From Bufo bufo (Eukaryota; Chordata; Amphibia; Anura; Bufonidae): DNA of 64,000 nt. The first letter of the stretch is position 1, and each line of letters begins with the position of its first letter. The notes below the pieces were generated by a model that did not search any database, was not told the DNA's origin, and saw only the letters and a program-made list of their open reading frames with translations. This document shows, piece by piece, positions 1-11,745 of this stretch. Both the position numbers and the translations under genes were made by a program. The stretch spans positions 658,146,250-658,210,249 of the forward strand of contig NC_053391.1 in assembly GCF_905171765.1 (NCBI RefSeq), written 5' to 3'.

Positions 1-235
1 ACCGCTTCCCTATTGAGGTGCAGCCCATCCCTACCATAGAGCCTGTAGTTAAGAGAGAAGTCGGCCCGGTTGTCTAGGAATCTAAACCGCCGGATCTTCT
101 CAAGCGCCTCCAAGTAGTCTGTCAACCCGATCCACGATGTGTCGAACTCGAGCGCCAGGAAGACAACACACCGTTCGATGATCCTAGTCTTTGTGACAGA
201 TTGCCCTATCTGTACCCCTAATAATTGAGTACAGA
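1..235 (-). mobile_element. LINE ORF1 esterase-like fragment (CR1-like)
   Basis: Read on the minus strand this stretch encodes a short SGNH-esterase-like tail. It has a leucine/arginine-rich helix followed by the pattern FLDNRADFSLNYRLYGRDGL and then HLN. The same pattern (ENWADFS, then LYSRDRLHLN) recurs at 24744-24890 beside a CR1 endonuclease reading frame, so the two are relatives. In CR1 LINEs this domain is the end of ORF1. The fragment is cut by the window edge, and no start codon or full frame is visible. The family call is inference from one shared motif. Confidence 0.45.
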
Positions 236-891
236 GGTAGCAAATATTAACAGTTTGCATGATAAATACACAGTTGTAGCAAACTTTAACTTGACCTTTT
301 CAATGTCTTTTTTGTGTTAGTTGTCAAATTAAAGTTTGCTGCAACCATGTATTAAACATTGTGAGGGATCGCTTTCTCTCAGGCGTTTTCAAGCACAGAT
401 TTCTTCCTCAGACAAGAGTTTTAGTGTTCAAACAGTGCTTTATTGCGGCACACCAGCATAAACAAAGCAAAATAACCAAACACCTGCCCGGCTAGACACT
501 AACTACACAAATAACGTAGGGATACGTCTCACCTTGTATAACACAGTTCACACCCGTGATCAGATGTGGCTTTCCCAGCCCAACCTCCAGCAGCCTCCAG
601 GCTGTTCCCACACCAGTGTCTCTTGGGTGATAGTGTTTTAGAAGTCTTCCTGACACTGACCGTGCCACCCTCTTCCTTAGGCGTTGCTGGACCCCCCCAA
701 ACCCCAGGATAAACTCAGCCTTATGCTCTCTCAGCCCTCCTGGCTCAGACCACACAGAACCACTCCAGGCTTCTGTGTGCAAGACACCACCCCCTCTCAT
801 ACTGAGGATTCCTTTATACCCAGGTGATTACTGCACCTGGTCTTGCTTCAAGCCTGGTGATTGTGGGGAAGACACAGCAAATCCTGCCATA
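236..891. other. intronic sequence, no gene seen
   Basis: No conserved reading frame or element end was recognised. A 102-codon minus-strand frame at 492-800 has no domain I know and lies in ordinary GC-balanced sequence. The stretch is interrupted at its right edge by the Tc1 element that follows. Confidence 0.5.
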
Positions 892-893
892 TA

Positions 894-1832
894 CAGTACA
901 GACCAAAAGTTTGGACACACCTTCTCATTCAAAGAGTTTTCTTTATTTTCATGACTATGAAAATTGTAGATTCACACTGAAGGCATCAACACTATGAATT
1001 AACACATGTGGAATTATATACATAACAAACAAGTGTGAAACAACTGAAAATATGTCATATTCTAGGTTCTTCAAAGTAGCCACCTTTTGCTTTGATTACT
1101 GCTTTGCACACTCTTGGCATTCTCTTGATGAGCTTCAAGAGGTAGTCCCCTGAAATAGTTTTCACTTCACAGGTGTGCCCTGTCAGGTTTAATAAGTGGG
1201 ATTTCTTGCCTTATAAATGTGGTTGGGACCATCAGTTGCGTTAAGGAGAAGTCAGGTGGATACACAGCTGATAGTCCTACTGAATAGACTGTTAGAATTT
1301 GTATTATGGCAAGAAAAAAGCAGTTAAGTAAAGAAAAACGAGTGGCCACCATTACTTTAAGAAATGAAGGTCAGTCAGTCAGCCGAAAAATTGGGAAAAC
1401 TTTGAAAGTAAGGGCTATTTGACCATGAAGGAGAGTGATGGGGTGCAGCGCCAGATGACCTGGCCTCCACAGTCACCGGACCTGAACCCAATGGAGATGG
1501 TTTGAGGTGAGCTGGACCGCAGAGTGAAGGCAAAAGGGCCAACAAGTGCTAAGCATCTCTGGGAACTCCTTCAAGACTGTTGGAAGACCATTTCAGGGGA
1601 CTACCTCTTGAAGCTCATCAAGAGAATGCCAAGAGTGTGCAAAGCAGTAATCAAAGCAAAAGGTGGCTACTTTGAAGAACCTAGAATATGACATATTTTC
1701 AGTTGTTTCACACTTGTTTGTTATGTATATAATTCCACATGTGTTAATTCATAGTTTTGATGCCTTCATAGTCATGAAAATAAAGAAAACTCTTTGAATG
1801 AGAAGGTGTGTCCAAACTTTTGGTCTGTACTG
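894..1832 (+). mobile_element. Tc1/mariner element, internally deleted
   Basis: The element is bounded by TA dinucleotides (892-893 and 1833-1834) and by long inverted terminal repeats, about 894-1158 against 1590-1832. The outermost bases, CAGTACAGACCAAAAGTTTG, are mirrored at the right end. At 939 bp it is shorter than the roughly 1.3-1.6 kb of complete Tc1 elements because the middle of the transposase is gone. The repeats are so long that the left one includes an inverted copy of the C-terminal transposase coding sequence. The right repeat lacks about 20 bases present in the left one. It cannot encode an active transposase. Confidence 0.9.
1306..1691 (+). pseudogene. Tc1 transposase remnant
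   Basis: An ATG at 1306 opens 38 codons (MARKKQLSKEKRVA and onward) typical of the N-terminal helix-turn-helix of Tc1 transposases, ending at a TGA at 1420. The central catalytic region is deleted. A second piece carries PPQSPDLNP, the motif just before the third catalytic acidic residue, followed by a stop where relatives continue. It then reads ELDRRVKAKGP and on to a stop near 1689. The first and second catalytic aspartates are absent, so the product would be inactive. It lies inside the element at 894-1832. Confidence 0.85.
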
Positions 1833-1834
1833 TA

Positions 1835-3500
1835 TCTCCCCTAACAACCATGAGGCCTGTCACTGCCTCCCATACTCCCCCCTTTGTTCAAACCCGTGGG
1901 GATGAACACCTGCACAACCACAGGATGTCTGTGAGAGGGCACCCACCTTACCTACAGTTTTCCCTTTGTTTTGCCATACCCAGGCCAACAAATCTCGGTT
2001 TGTCACGAATACTTGCTTTCTACCTAACAGATAGTGTTTAAAGGACTCCAATGTCCATGTACCAGGCCGACCCTCTCTTTCTACTCTTTGACCTCTGTGA
2101 CAACCACCCGCCAATCCTGTCGTACTATGCCACAGTTGCCATACAGGTCTCGTCCACTAGAGACTTCTGGAGACAAATCCACTGGGAGCACAGTAGACAT
2201 TTAAGATTGGTTTGTGTGCCCATACACGATACAATTGCGATTGTATGTACAATCGGTAAAATAAAATGATTGATTTCGCGCTGGAAATCAAATTAATTTG
2301 CTGCCACTACTCTTTGTATTGAATTGGGGCGAAAAGACCCCGGCTAGCTATCCTAAAGGGAAGAAACAGTTATTTCCAACCTAGCTAACCAATTAACAAT
2401 TTATAACAATAAGATAATGCGCTAGTACGGATGGAGTAGAGTTAACACTCCTGTTTTCTGAGATTTCTGAGTTGTGTTATCTAATCTAAGCAAACACCTT
2501 CAATTGCTTTTCAATTGCTTTTGTCTCAAGATAAGGCGATGAGTTAAGAAATTTGAGTTAAGAGCTGGAGTGCTAACCCTGCTACATCTGTATGTCTCTT
2601 CTGAGGTCAGAGTTCTTAGCATAGACCAGATAATCAAGTAACAAGGGCAAAACTGGAACTATTAAATCGTTAGTTTTATTCTAAAAACTATACACAAAAC
2701 ATATATACATTAAAACTGACATATAAATATTCCTGCCAGTCGAACAGATTGGTTGGATAGAAATAGGTAAGAGGTGGAAGGGAATAGAATGTCTGTAAGT
2801 TCAGAATTACCGTGGTAAAGTCTAGTAAAAGATAAAGTCTTTGAAGGAATAATCCAAGATGGCAGTGTGCCCGTGTCCAGTGTAATTGAAAGAGGGGCAG
2901 TTCTTGCCCTGAGTGGGAGAAAATCTGGCAGAATCTTGGCTTTGCCAGTTTCTCCATACCCGTAGGTCAAATTAGGAAATAAAGTTCATATTTATAATCA
3001 GAACAATTTTGCGCATCATCTGATTTCAAATATGATTGGAAGACGATACAGTGTGTCTGAGAACCGTCATATCTCAGAGAGGGAATTTCCGATTTGTTTG
3101 CGGATTTTCAGGACGGTGTGTTAGAATAACCTGAACAACCTCTGAAGAGATAGTTCCTTTCATATTTTCCTAACCCATGAAATATGAGGAAAATATGGAA
3201 AAATTTGAAGTCTATGGATTGGATGTGACTTTCAGGCCATCTTCCTTCTTGTACCAACCAGCTGTGTGATAAGAATCTGTCCTTTTCTTCTGAAGTTCGC
3301 TGCCCAGGCTAAAGGTGTGAGACCTCCTGCGATGCAGAAGCCACACAGACTGGGAAGATGCATGTTTTGTGAGGTTTTGTCATGATGATATCTGATTGAT
3401 GGATGTATCCTGGCATGGGGCAGGAAGATTCTTTTGGCACGGATGTGCTAAATTTACTCTGATCTCTGAGCTGTGCTAGCAAGGTGAATTACTTATGGGT
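1835..3500. other. intronic sequence, unclassified
   Basis: No reading frame here looks conserved. The 1835-2270 part resembles old repeat sequence and the 2640-3000 part has overlapping short frames on the minus strand, but neither gave a recognisable motif. I see no promoter, exon or element terminus that I can defend. Confidence 0.45.
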
Positions 3501-3654
3501 TGAAAAAAGATTTTAACTCTTTATGTGCAGGAGAGGGCTCTTGTAATTCGCAATTTCTTCATATTGCAGAGATCGCGAAGCGTCACAACCTCGCTCTCCC
3601 TTTGTATTGCATAGCTGCTTCAGCAGAGCATGCTTCTCACAACTCGCCTCTTTT

Positions 3655-4992
3655 CCACGCATCTGAACCACTTTTTCCTTCTTTTCAGCAGGGGCTTCCA
3701 CGGGTTTGGGGGCAGATTCAGAGTCTTCTGCGTCTTCAGTGGCTTTTCCCACATCAGCAGCGGCTCCTTCAGCCTATTCTTTGGGCTCTGCAGCATCTGA
3801 GGATTTTTTCCACTCCAAAACATTCTTCAGCCTTTATCTTTTTGGAGTCTCCATTCACTTTGTTAGCCTTCTCTTCCTTCTCAGACATGGCATAATATAC
3901 TGGCAGTCTTAACTCCACCTCCTCTTTCTCACCGAGGTTGGAGGCACCGGGGACCCCGGGGTCTTTAACAGACTCTTCGTCTTCTGGCATTCCCTCCAGA
4001 GGGTCAGCCAGGGCCTTCTTCTCCATTCGTGTAAGCTCCAGGAGAGCCCTCCCACCATAGTAGACAGCATCTGCAGGCTGGTCATCTGTCTCCTTGTATT
4101 TCTTCCCCAGCAAGCTGCTGGCTACTTGGAAGGACTTGTAGACGGAGGAGACATCTTTCAGGCCCGGGCTACACTCTACCATGAGTCTTTTGGCTTCCGC
4201 AGCCCTATCAACCCCATCAACCTGTTCAGCAGAGACATCTTCCATCTTCTCTGCCTCGGACAGCACCGCAGCGCCACCATCTCCAGACCCATTCTTAACA
4301 GGCTCTGGCTTGGACTTCTTGGCATCTTTCAGAGGACTCTCGTCTTCAGGTTTCTCATTTTCCTTTGATTGAGCCAACCTGTCACCTCGAGAAGCTCTTG
4401 ACTCTAACTCTTTAAGTTTAGTCCTCATTTTTTCCACCTGCTGCTCGAGAGTACGCTTAGACTTCTCCAACTCATGGACGTTCTTCTCGACGTCATCCTT
4501 TAAGCTTATAATATCTTCCAATTCTGCTCTAAGGTGTTTTTCCAGTCCTTCACCTTTACTTCACTCCTCAGGGGCTTCCTCAAGTGTCCCTGCCAGAGAG
4601 ATAGCCTTATTCTCCTTCTCTTGAACATTGGCAGACACAGGAGTACCCACATTTTCTTTTGGCAACCCTGTGGGAGTTCCACTCAGGGACTCTTAAAACC
4701 CTTTGTCGAGGTCTACTGTAGTCCTTTGTGTTTTTATGGAGTCTTTACTCTTCTCCTGGACATCAGGTAGTAGACCATTCAGTTCACTCATCTCTTTCTG
4801 GGTCTTCTCCTTTGACCCCTCTGAAGCCTTCTTCAGTTGCTCTTTGAAGACAGCTAGTCCCTTCCCTATCATATCTAGGGACCGTGTGGAGAGAGAGAAA
4901 TCATCCTCCTGATTGCAGCTGTACTGACATGTCAGGTCATCTATCATTGCCTGGGCATGGGTCTCAGACACTAGGCGGACATCTCCCCACAA
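3655..4992 (-). pseudogene. Chimeric NASP / non-muscle myosin heavy chain pseudogene
   Basis: Read on the minus strand, four blocks occur in an order no normal gene has. (1) 4985-4693: NASP late TPR and coiled-coil sequence, seen in SETH..., KGLAVFKEQLKKASEGS and LLPDVQEKSKD. (2) About 4624-4352: myosin-II rod coiled coil, seen in [20 protein letters not shown] and [16 protein letters not shown]. (3) About 4356-4262: the NASP basic C-terminal region, [18 protein letters not shown]. (4) About 4260-3880: NASP N-terminal TPR1, [12 protein letters not shown] and [14 protein letters not shown] shifted frame then carries the acidic linker to about 3655. NASP is a histone H1/H3-H4 chaperone; non-muscle myosin II is a cytoskeletal motor. 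A stop follows EEAPEE near 4560, yet blocks 2 to 4 share one open frame of 250 codons (4521-3769). No introns and no poly-A tail were seen. Identification is by residue similarity from memory; the joined order is directly visible. Confidence 0.78.
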
Positions 4993-5019
4993 GTGGGTCT
5001 GGGTAAAAAAAAAATTGAA

Positions 5020-6970
5020 AAAAGTAAAGAAAAATAAAAACTAATTTCTTCTTATAGCCACACACTTATAATTGATTTAAAAAAAAAAAAAATACACTAC
5101 ACATGTTTGGTATCATCACGTCCATAAAGACCTGATCTATAAAAGGATCATGTTACTTTCCCCGCACGGTGAACGCCATAAAAAAAAAGAGAAAAACTAT
5201 GATGGAATTGAAAAAAAAAATGATTAAAAGTTATCAAAAATGTCTTATGTACCCCAAAAGAGTACCAATCAAACCATCACCTCATCCTGAAAAATAGAGC
5301 ACCTACATGAGACAATCACCCAAAAAATGAAAAAAATATGGCCTTCAGAAAATGGAGACACAAAAACATTTTTTTTTTTCTAAAATGTTATTGTGTAAAA
5401 CTTAAATAAATAAGAAAAAGTAGACATATTAGGTATTTCCGCATCTGTAAAAACCTGCTCTACAAAAATATCACATGATCTAACCCCTGAGGTGAACACG
5501 GTAAAACGTACAACACCAAGAGATCAAAAAGGCGTATGCCCCTCAAAATAGTACCAATCAAACTGTCACCTCATCCTGCAAAAAATGAGACCCTACCTAA
5601 GACAATCGTTAAAAAATAGACTATGGAGACACTAAAACATCATTTTTTTTGTTTTAAAAATTCTATTATTGGTAAAACTTAAATTAATAAGAAAAAGTAT
5701 ACATATTAGGTATTGCCACGTCTGTAACGATCTGCTCTATAAAAATGTCACATGACCTAACCCCTCAGGTGAACGCTGTAAAAATAAATAAATAAAAACT
5801 GTGCAAAAACAACCAATTTTTTGGTCACCTTGCCCCATAAGGTGTAATAATGAATGATCAAAAAAATCATATGTACGCAAAAATGGTACCACCAAAAACG
5901 TCAACTCTATAAAAATACCACATGATCTACCCTGTCAAATGAATGTTGTAAAAAATAAAAACAGTACCAAAACAGCCATTTTTTGGTCACCTTGCCTCAC
6001 AAAAAGCATAATATAGAGCAATTGAAAATCATAAGTACCCCAAAATAGTACCAATAAAACTGGCACCTTATCCCCTAGTTCCTAAAATGGGGTCACTTTT
6101 TGGGAGTTTTTACTGTAAGGTGCATCTGGGGGGCTTCAAATGGGACATGGCATCTAAAAACCAGTCCAGCAAAATCTGCCTTCCAAAAACCATACAGCGT
6201 TCCTTTTCTTCTGCGCCCTGCCTTGTGTCCTTACATCAGTTTACAACTACATGTGGGATGTTTATGTAAACCGCAGAATCAGGGTAATAAATATTGAGTT
6301 TTGTTTGGCTGTTAACCCTCGATGTGTTAAAGAAAAAAATGGATTATAATGGAAAATCTGCCAAAAATTTAAATTTAGAAATTTCATCACCATTTTCCTT
6401 AAATTTTTGTGGAACACCTAAAGGGTTAACAAAGTTTGTAAAATCTATTTTGAGTAACTTAAGGTATGTAGTTTCCAAAATGGTGTTATTTATGGGGGAT
6501 TTCCACTATGTAAGCCCCACAAAGTGACTTCAGACCTGAACTGGTCCTTAAAAAGTGGGTTTTGGAAATTTTCTTAAACATTTTAAGAATTGCTTCTAAA
6601 ATTCTAAACCTTCTAACGTCCTAAAAAAAAAAAAATTACATTTACAAAATGATGCCAACATAAAGTAGACATAGGGAGTGTTAAGTAATAAATATTTTAT
6701 GAGGTATCACTTTCTGTTTTAAAAGCAGAGAAATTGAAATTTAGAAAATTGCTAATTTTTCCAAATTTTTGGTAAATTTTGGATTTTTCATAAATAAAGG
6801 TGAGATCTATTGACTCAAATGTATGACTATCATGAAGTACTATGTGTCACGAGAAAACAATCAGAATGGCCTGGATAAGTAAAAGTTTTCCAAAGTTATT
6901 GCCACATAAAGTGACACATGTCAGATTTCCAAAATTTGGCCTGTTCATTAAGGTGTCCTGAAGGGGTTAA
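5020..6970. repeat. AT-rich dispersed repeat with about 300-bp sub-units
   Basis: From about 5090 to 6065 a unit of roughly 300 bp recurs at least three times with strong divergence. Each unit carries a 'cacatgaycta' plus 'ggtgaacrc' block, an 'aaaatagtaccaatcaaac' block and a 'cacctcatcctg' block, separated by A-runs. The sequence then continues as a single-copy tail with T- and A-rich runs to about 6970, ending in 'ctgaaggggttaa'. No reading frame is conserved. I know similar AT-rich dispersed sequence from frog genomes but cannot name the family. Confidence 0.6.
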
Positions 6971-7595
6971 GATTGTGGGAAGCTACAGCTGATCTGCAGC
7001 TATGACATGAAATGAATTATACGGCTCAAATTATCTGAATGGCTGGCATGTCAATGTACGGTTTCCCTATAGAGCTGTACCCTGCCATAACAGATGCAGG
7101 AGGTCTGAAGGCCAAAATTAGCAGTGTCCTAAAGGGTTAATTGCAAATAATGTTTAAAGAAATAGCAACTTTTTGTAGGACAGTGCAAGACAGCGCAATT
7201 ACATTAGGTCGTGTATGGTTGCATTATTAGAACACTGCATGTTAGTAAAACAATGATAAAGGCAGCTTTCTATAAGAATCTTCACTTCCCAGAATTAAAA
7301 ATCCCTATAGAAAGATCTGAAGTCTACAGAATTATGATTACAGCTCTGGAGTATATTACATGCAGTAGATAATGCAATGTATTTACAAAATGTATGTCGA
7401 TCTGCATATGTGATCTGTAGTATGGTATTTAGCGTTGAACATATCCTTTGCAATCATTTTTTTCCAGAATGCCATATGCCAATCTAGGTGTCGCCGTGGT
7501 AACAGACTACAAACAAAGCCTGTGTAGTCTGATCCTGCAGTTATATTGCCATTTATCTGTAACCTATTTCTTGTTAACGTAAGTAATAGGATTGA
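6971..7595. other. intronic sequence, nothing recognised
   Basis: Neither strand shows a conserved frame, inverted terminal repeat or tandem array here. Confidence 0.5.
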
Positions 7596-8160
7596 GCAAT
7601 GTTATGGAAAATCCGATTCGGATGCTTCGCCGAATTTTAAAAAAAAAATGCTTCTTGACGAATTACTTTGTCACGAAGCGTATTCTTTGTAAATAGTGGG
7701 TGCAATGACACGGAGCAGCGATTGCGCCACTCCCTGTCATTGTGTCCCTTTAGATGCCACGTTCATCTCTGACAGTGGTATCTTACTTTAATATTTAGGT
7801 ATGTAATTAAAATTTTTTAATAAAATCATACTTACCTCATCCTTCCATTTGATCACAACAAAAATGTATGTTAGGTACTAGTGTTGAGTGAATCAAAGCT
7901 GAATTTCCTCGTGCTTCGTGGTAACTAATCAATTTTCCCAGAAATGGGGTAAGAAATAAAAATGAAATCATACTTACCTGATCCATTTGATCGTGAAGAA
8001 CCCACCACTGCTATCTTGATTGAAGATCCACCATGAAATCTCGTGTGGCCTGTGATGACGTCATTTTGCACGGGATCTTCAAGCAAGGTGGCAGCGGCGG
8101 GCTCTTCACGTTCAAATGGATGACGTAAGAATGATTTTTTCCCCACAGTTTTTACCTAAC
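7596..8160. repeat. hAT-like non-autonomous element, partial copies
   Basis: This segment shares a distinctive layout with 59423-59955: a 'tcgccgaatttt' type end, a 'catacttacc' block, a 'gatcttcaagcaag' block, and its inverted partner 'cttgattgaagatc'. A terminus resembling 'tagtgttgagtgaatc' lies near 7883. Ends and target duplications are not clear, so the family call is tentative. Confidence 0.4.
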
Positions 8161-9417
8161 ATATATGAGCATTAGCAGATAAAAGGGACTGCAGTCTCAG
8201 ACTACACAGTTTGTTTGTAGTCTGTTACCATGGAGACATATAGATCTGCATAGAATATTTTTAACAAAGACTATTTGCATTGTAGATACAATAGAGTGTT
8301 TAAAAACGGTTGCAAAGGTGTCCATACTTTTAAATATAATAGAAGGAATAGAAAACTTCCACATGCTTATGAAATCCATTGCATTAGTAACCACACCCCC
8401 TCTTCCTATTCCTGTAGTACTGGGTGGTAGAAGAGCAATCACGTTGTCCTTAAATTACCTGATCTATTTTGAATTTGCCAGAAAGTCTGAGCGAATCTAT
8501 TCATTCTAATGACTTTTCCCCTTCACAAAAGTCCTAGTTATATTGACTCTAATGTTCTTATAATTGTGAAAGCTATTATTCACAAATATAGTGCAAGAAA
8601 TGAGGACAGAGCTGGAGTTCCTGTCCTCCTCATAAATTCTCCTCTATCTGCAGTTTGCAAAAACCAATAGTTCTAATGTTGTGAAGTATAGGATAGTCAA
8701 TCACTGACATAATATGACCTCCTAGACCCCAAACTGGCATCATCCTTGGCATCCACTAATACTTCAACAGATAAATGTTCTCACAACAGGAAGGATAATT
8801 ATGGAAATAATCTTCCGGGGTGTCTACGGAGAAGAAGAGTCCACCTAATTGACCTACTTACTGCGACCAACAGGTTCTCATCTCTATTTATTTACAATCG
8901 TAATTATCCTACAGAAGCTCAATAGAAGAATGACTCGATTATGCAGTTGACCCCATGCGAGGTTCGGTTCCAATGAGGTTTCTACAGCAACTTCTGTCTA
9001 ATTCCACCTATGCATTATTAAAACAGCACTGATTAGCAGAAGCCAGCTGTCTCAGATAATCACCTATCCTCATCGTTGAGCGTTGGCCAAGAGATCAATG
9101 AAGCACCTTTCGGCTATGAATAAATGGAACACAATTAGGCATTAGGTTATATGATTTAATTACTATTTTATGATTTGATTATTTATTTTTTTGTGTGTGT
9201 TTATTTTTACTCTATTTTTCTATCTATTTGACATGTCGAGTATTAACGGTGTTGTCAAGGCAGGGTCATATGTGAAGCGTGGAAAATATGTACAAGGACT
9301 CCTACACGTACTTTCTTTTGTAGGTGTTGGACGTGCAGTCACATAGCGTATGTATCTTGTTATTTAAGACAGCTGACTGACAGAAGATTAACAAGATTTT
9401 TGCAGAAGAAAGCGATG
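8161..9417. other. intronic sequence, nothing recognised
   Basis: The short frames near 8197-8509 overlap each other on opposite strands and have no domain I recognise. No tandem or inverted repeat stands out before the MITE end near 9418. Confidence 0.5.
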
Positions 9418-9562
9418 AGTAGAGAGATGAGCAAATTTCATATTTTGAAATTTGTTCACGCATCGTTTGGTGGTAAAAGGTGAATTGCGTTATGGATTCC
9501 GTTACCACGGACCATAACGCAATTCTATGACGGAATGCATAACGGAATGCCTTTAGAGGGGG
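9418..9562. repeat. Left part of a palindromic MITE
   Basis: The sequence begins with 'agagagatgagcaaatttca' and runs through a self-complementary block, 'gcgttatggattccgttacc' against 'ccataacgcaattc'. That matches a MITE style with 'gagatgagc' ends. Its right half is missing. The sequence changes abruptly into the G-run at 9561, which suggests a second element interrupted it. Confidence 0.5.
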
Positions 9563-10670
9563 GGGGGGGTCTGCCCCCTGCTGCCTGGCAGCACCCGATC
9601 TCTTACAGGGGGCCGTGATCAGCACAATTAACCCATTCAGGTGCGGCACCTGAAAGGGTTAATTGTACTATCATATTCCCCTGTAAGAGATCAGGGCTGC
9701 CAGGCAGCAGGGGGCAGACCCCCCCCCCCTCCCCAGTTTGAATATCATTGATGGCCAGTGCGGCCCCCCCCCCCCCTCTATTGTAATTATTCGTTGGTGG
9801 CACAGTGTGCGCCCCCCCTCCCTCCCTCTATTGTAATAATTCGTTGGTGGCACAGTGTGCGCCCCCCATCGGCCCCCCCTCCCTCTATAGCATTAACAAC
9901 ATTGGTGGCCAGTGTGCGGCCTTCCATCTCCCCCCCCATCATCATTGGTGGCAGCGGAGTTCCGATCGGAGTCCCAGTTTAATCGCTGGGGCTCCGATCG
10001 GTAACCATGGCAACCAGGACGCTACTACAGTCCTGGTTGCCATGGTTACATAGCAATAGTACAATAGTAGAAGATTCATACTTACCGGCTGCTGGGATGT
10101 TCGTGTCCGGCCGGGAGCTCCACCTACTGGTAAGTGACAGCCTCAGGTCTGTGCGGCGCATTGCTAAATGAACTGTCACTTACCAGTAGGAGGAGCTCCC
10201 GGCCGGACACGAACATCGCAGCTCCCAGGTAAGTATGAATCTTTTACTATTGTACTATTGCTAGTAACCCGCTGCCACCAATGATCGGGGGGGGGGGGGT
10301 GGAGATGGGAGGCCGCACACTGGCCACCAATGTTGTTAATGCTATAGAGGGAGGGGGGGCCGATGGGGGGCGCACACTGTGCCACCAACGATTTATTACA
10401 ATAGAGGGAGGAAGGGGGGGGGGCGCACACTGCCACCAACGAATTATTACAATAGAGGGAGGAAGGGGGGGGGGCGCACTAGCCACCAATGATATTCAAA
10501 CTGGGGAGGGGGGGGGGTCTGCCCCCTGCTGCCTGGCAGCCCTGATCTCTTACAGGGGGATATGATAGTACAATTAACCCCTTCAGGTGCGGCACTTGAG
10601 GGGTTAATTGTGCTGATCACGGCCCCCTGTAAGAGATCGGATGCTGCTAGGCAGCAGGGGGCAATCATGT
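9563..10670. repeat. 1.1-kb nested palindrome with G and C homopolymer runs
   Basis: Left arm (about 9563-10120) and right arm (about 10150-10670) are inverted copies around a centre near 10135. Matched landmarks include 'ctgccccctgctgcctggca', 'gtttgaatatcat' and 'ctcccggccggacacgaac' and their complements. Each arm carries its own smaller palindrome, for example 9571-9720, so hairpins sit inside a hairpin. Runs of 9 to 14 G on one arm face C runs on the other. No transposase is present, so I read it as a foldback, non-autonomous element or a stack of several. Short frames here are glycine or proline translations of the runs and are not genes. Confidence 0.75.
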
Positions 10671-11745
10671 ACACAGTTTGTAGTATATTCTAACTAGCGG
10701 CGTCCCCATCACCATGGGAACGCCTCTGTGTTAGAATATACTGTCGGAAATGAGGTTTCACGATCTAACTCATATCCGACAGTATATTCTAACATAGGGG
10801 CGTTCCCATGGTGATGGGGACGCTTCAAGTTAAAATATACTATCGGATTGGAGAAAACTCCGATCCGATGGTATAAAAGGGACTCCAGACTTTACATTGA
10901 AAGTCAATAGGGACGGATCCGTTTGAAATGGCACCATATTGTGTCAACGTCAAACGGATCCGTCCCCATTGACTTGCATTGTAATTCAGGACGGATCCGT
11001 TTGGCTCCGCACGGCCAGGCGGACACCAAAACGACTTTTTTTTCATGTCCGTGGATCCTCCAAAAATCAAGGAAGACCCACGGATGAAAAAACGGTCACG
11101 GATCACGGAAAAACGGGACCCGTTTTTGCGGACCGCAAAAAAATACGTTCGTGTGCAGGAGGCCTTACAGGGGGATATGATAGTACAAATAAGCCTTTCA
11201 GGTGCCGCACCTGAAGGGGTTAATTGTGCTGATCACGGCCCCCTGTAAGAGATCGGGTGCTGCCAGGCAGCAGGGGGCAGTCTTGTACACAGTTTGTAGT
11301 GTATTCTAACTAGAAGCGTCCCCATCACCATGGGAACGCTTCTGTGTTAGAATATACTGTCGGTTCTGAGTTTTCACGAAGTGAAAACTCAGCTTTGAAA
11401 AAGCTTTATGCAGACGGATCTTTGGATCCGTCTGTATAAAAACTAACCTACGGCCACGGATCACGGACACGGATGCCAATCTTGTGTGCATCCGTGTTCT
11501 TTCACGGACCCATTGACTTGAATGGGTCCGTGGACCGTTGGCCGTGAAAAAAATAGGACAGGTCATATTTTTTTCACGGCCATGAAACACGGATCACGGA
11601 TGCGGCTGCAAAACGGTGCATTTTCCGTTTTTTCCACGGACCCATTGAAAGTCAATGGGTCCGCGAAAAAAAATGGAAAACGGCACAACGGCCACGGGTG
11701 CACACAACGGTCGTGTGCAGGAGGCCTAATACAGATAGATTTAGA
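10671..11745. repeat. Composite of palindromic MITE-like segments
   Basis: Several hairpins follow each other: 'gcgtccccatcaccatggga' against its complement near 10810, a 'gacggatccgt' hairpin near 10910-10990, and a Harbinger-like end 'cgttcgtgtgcaggaggcc' at both about 11155 and about 11726. The 11160-11370 part repeats the block already seen at 10550-10750. The layout implies repeated insertion of palindromic elements into each other. No transposase frame is present. Confidence 0.6.

Noticed and set aside
9603..10674. Glycine- and proline-rich frames on both strands
   Set aside because: They translate G and C homopolymer runs in a palindromic element.
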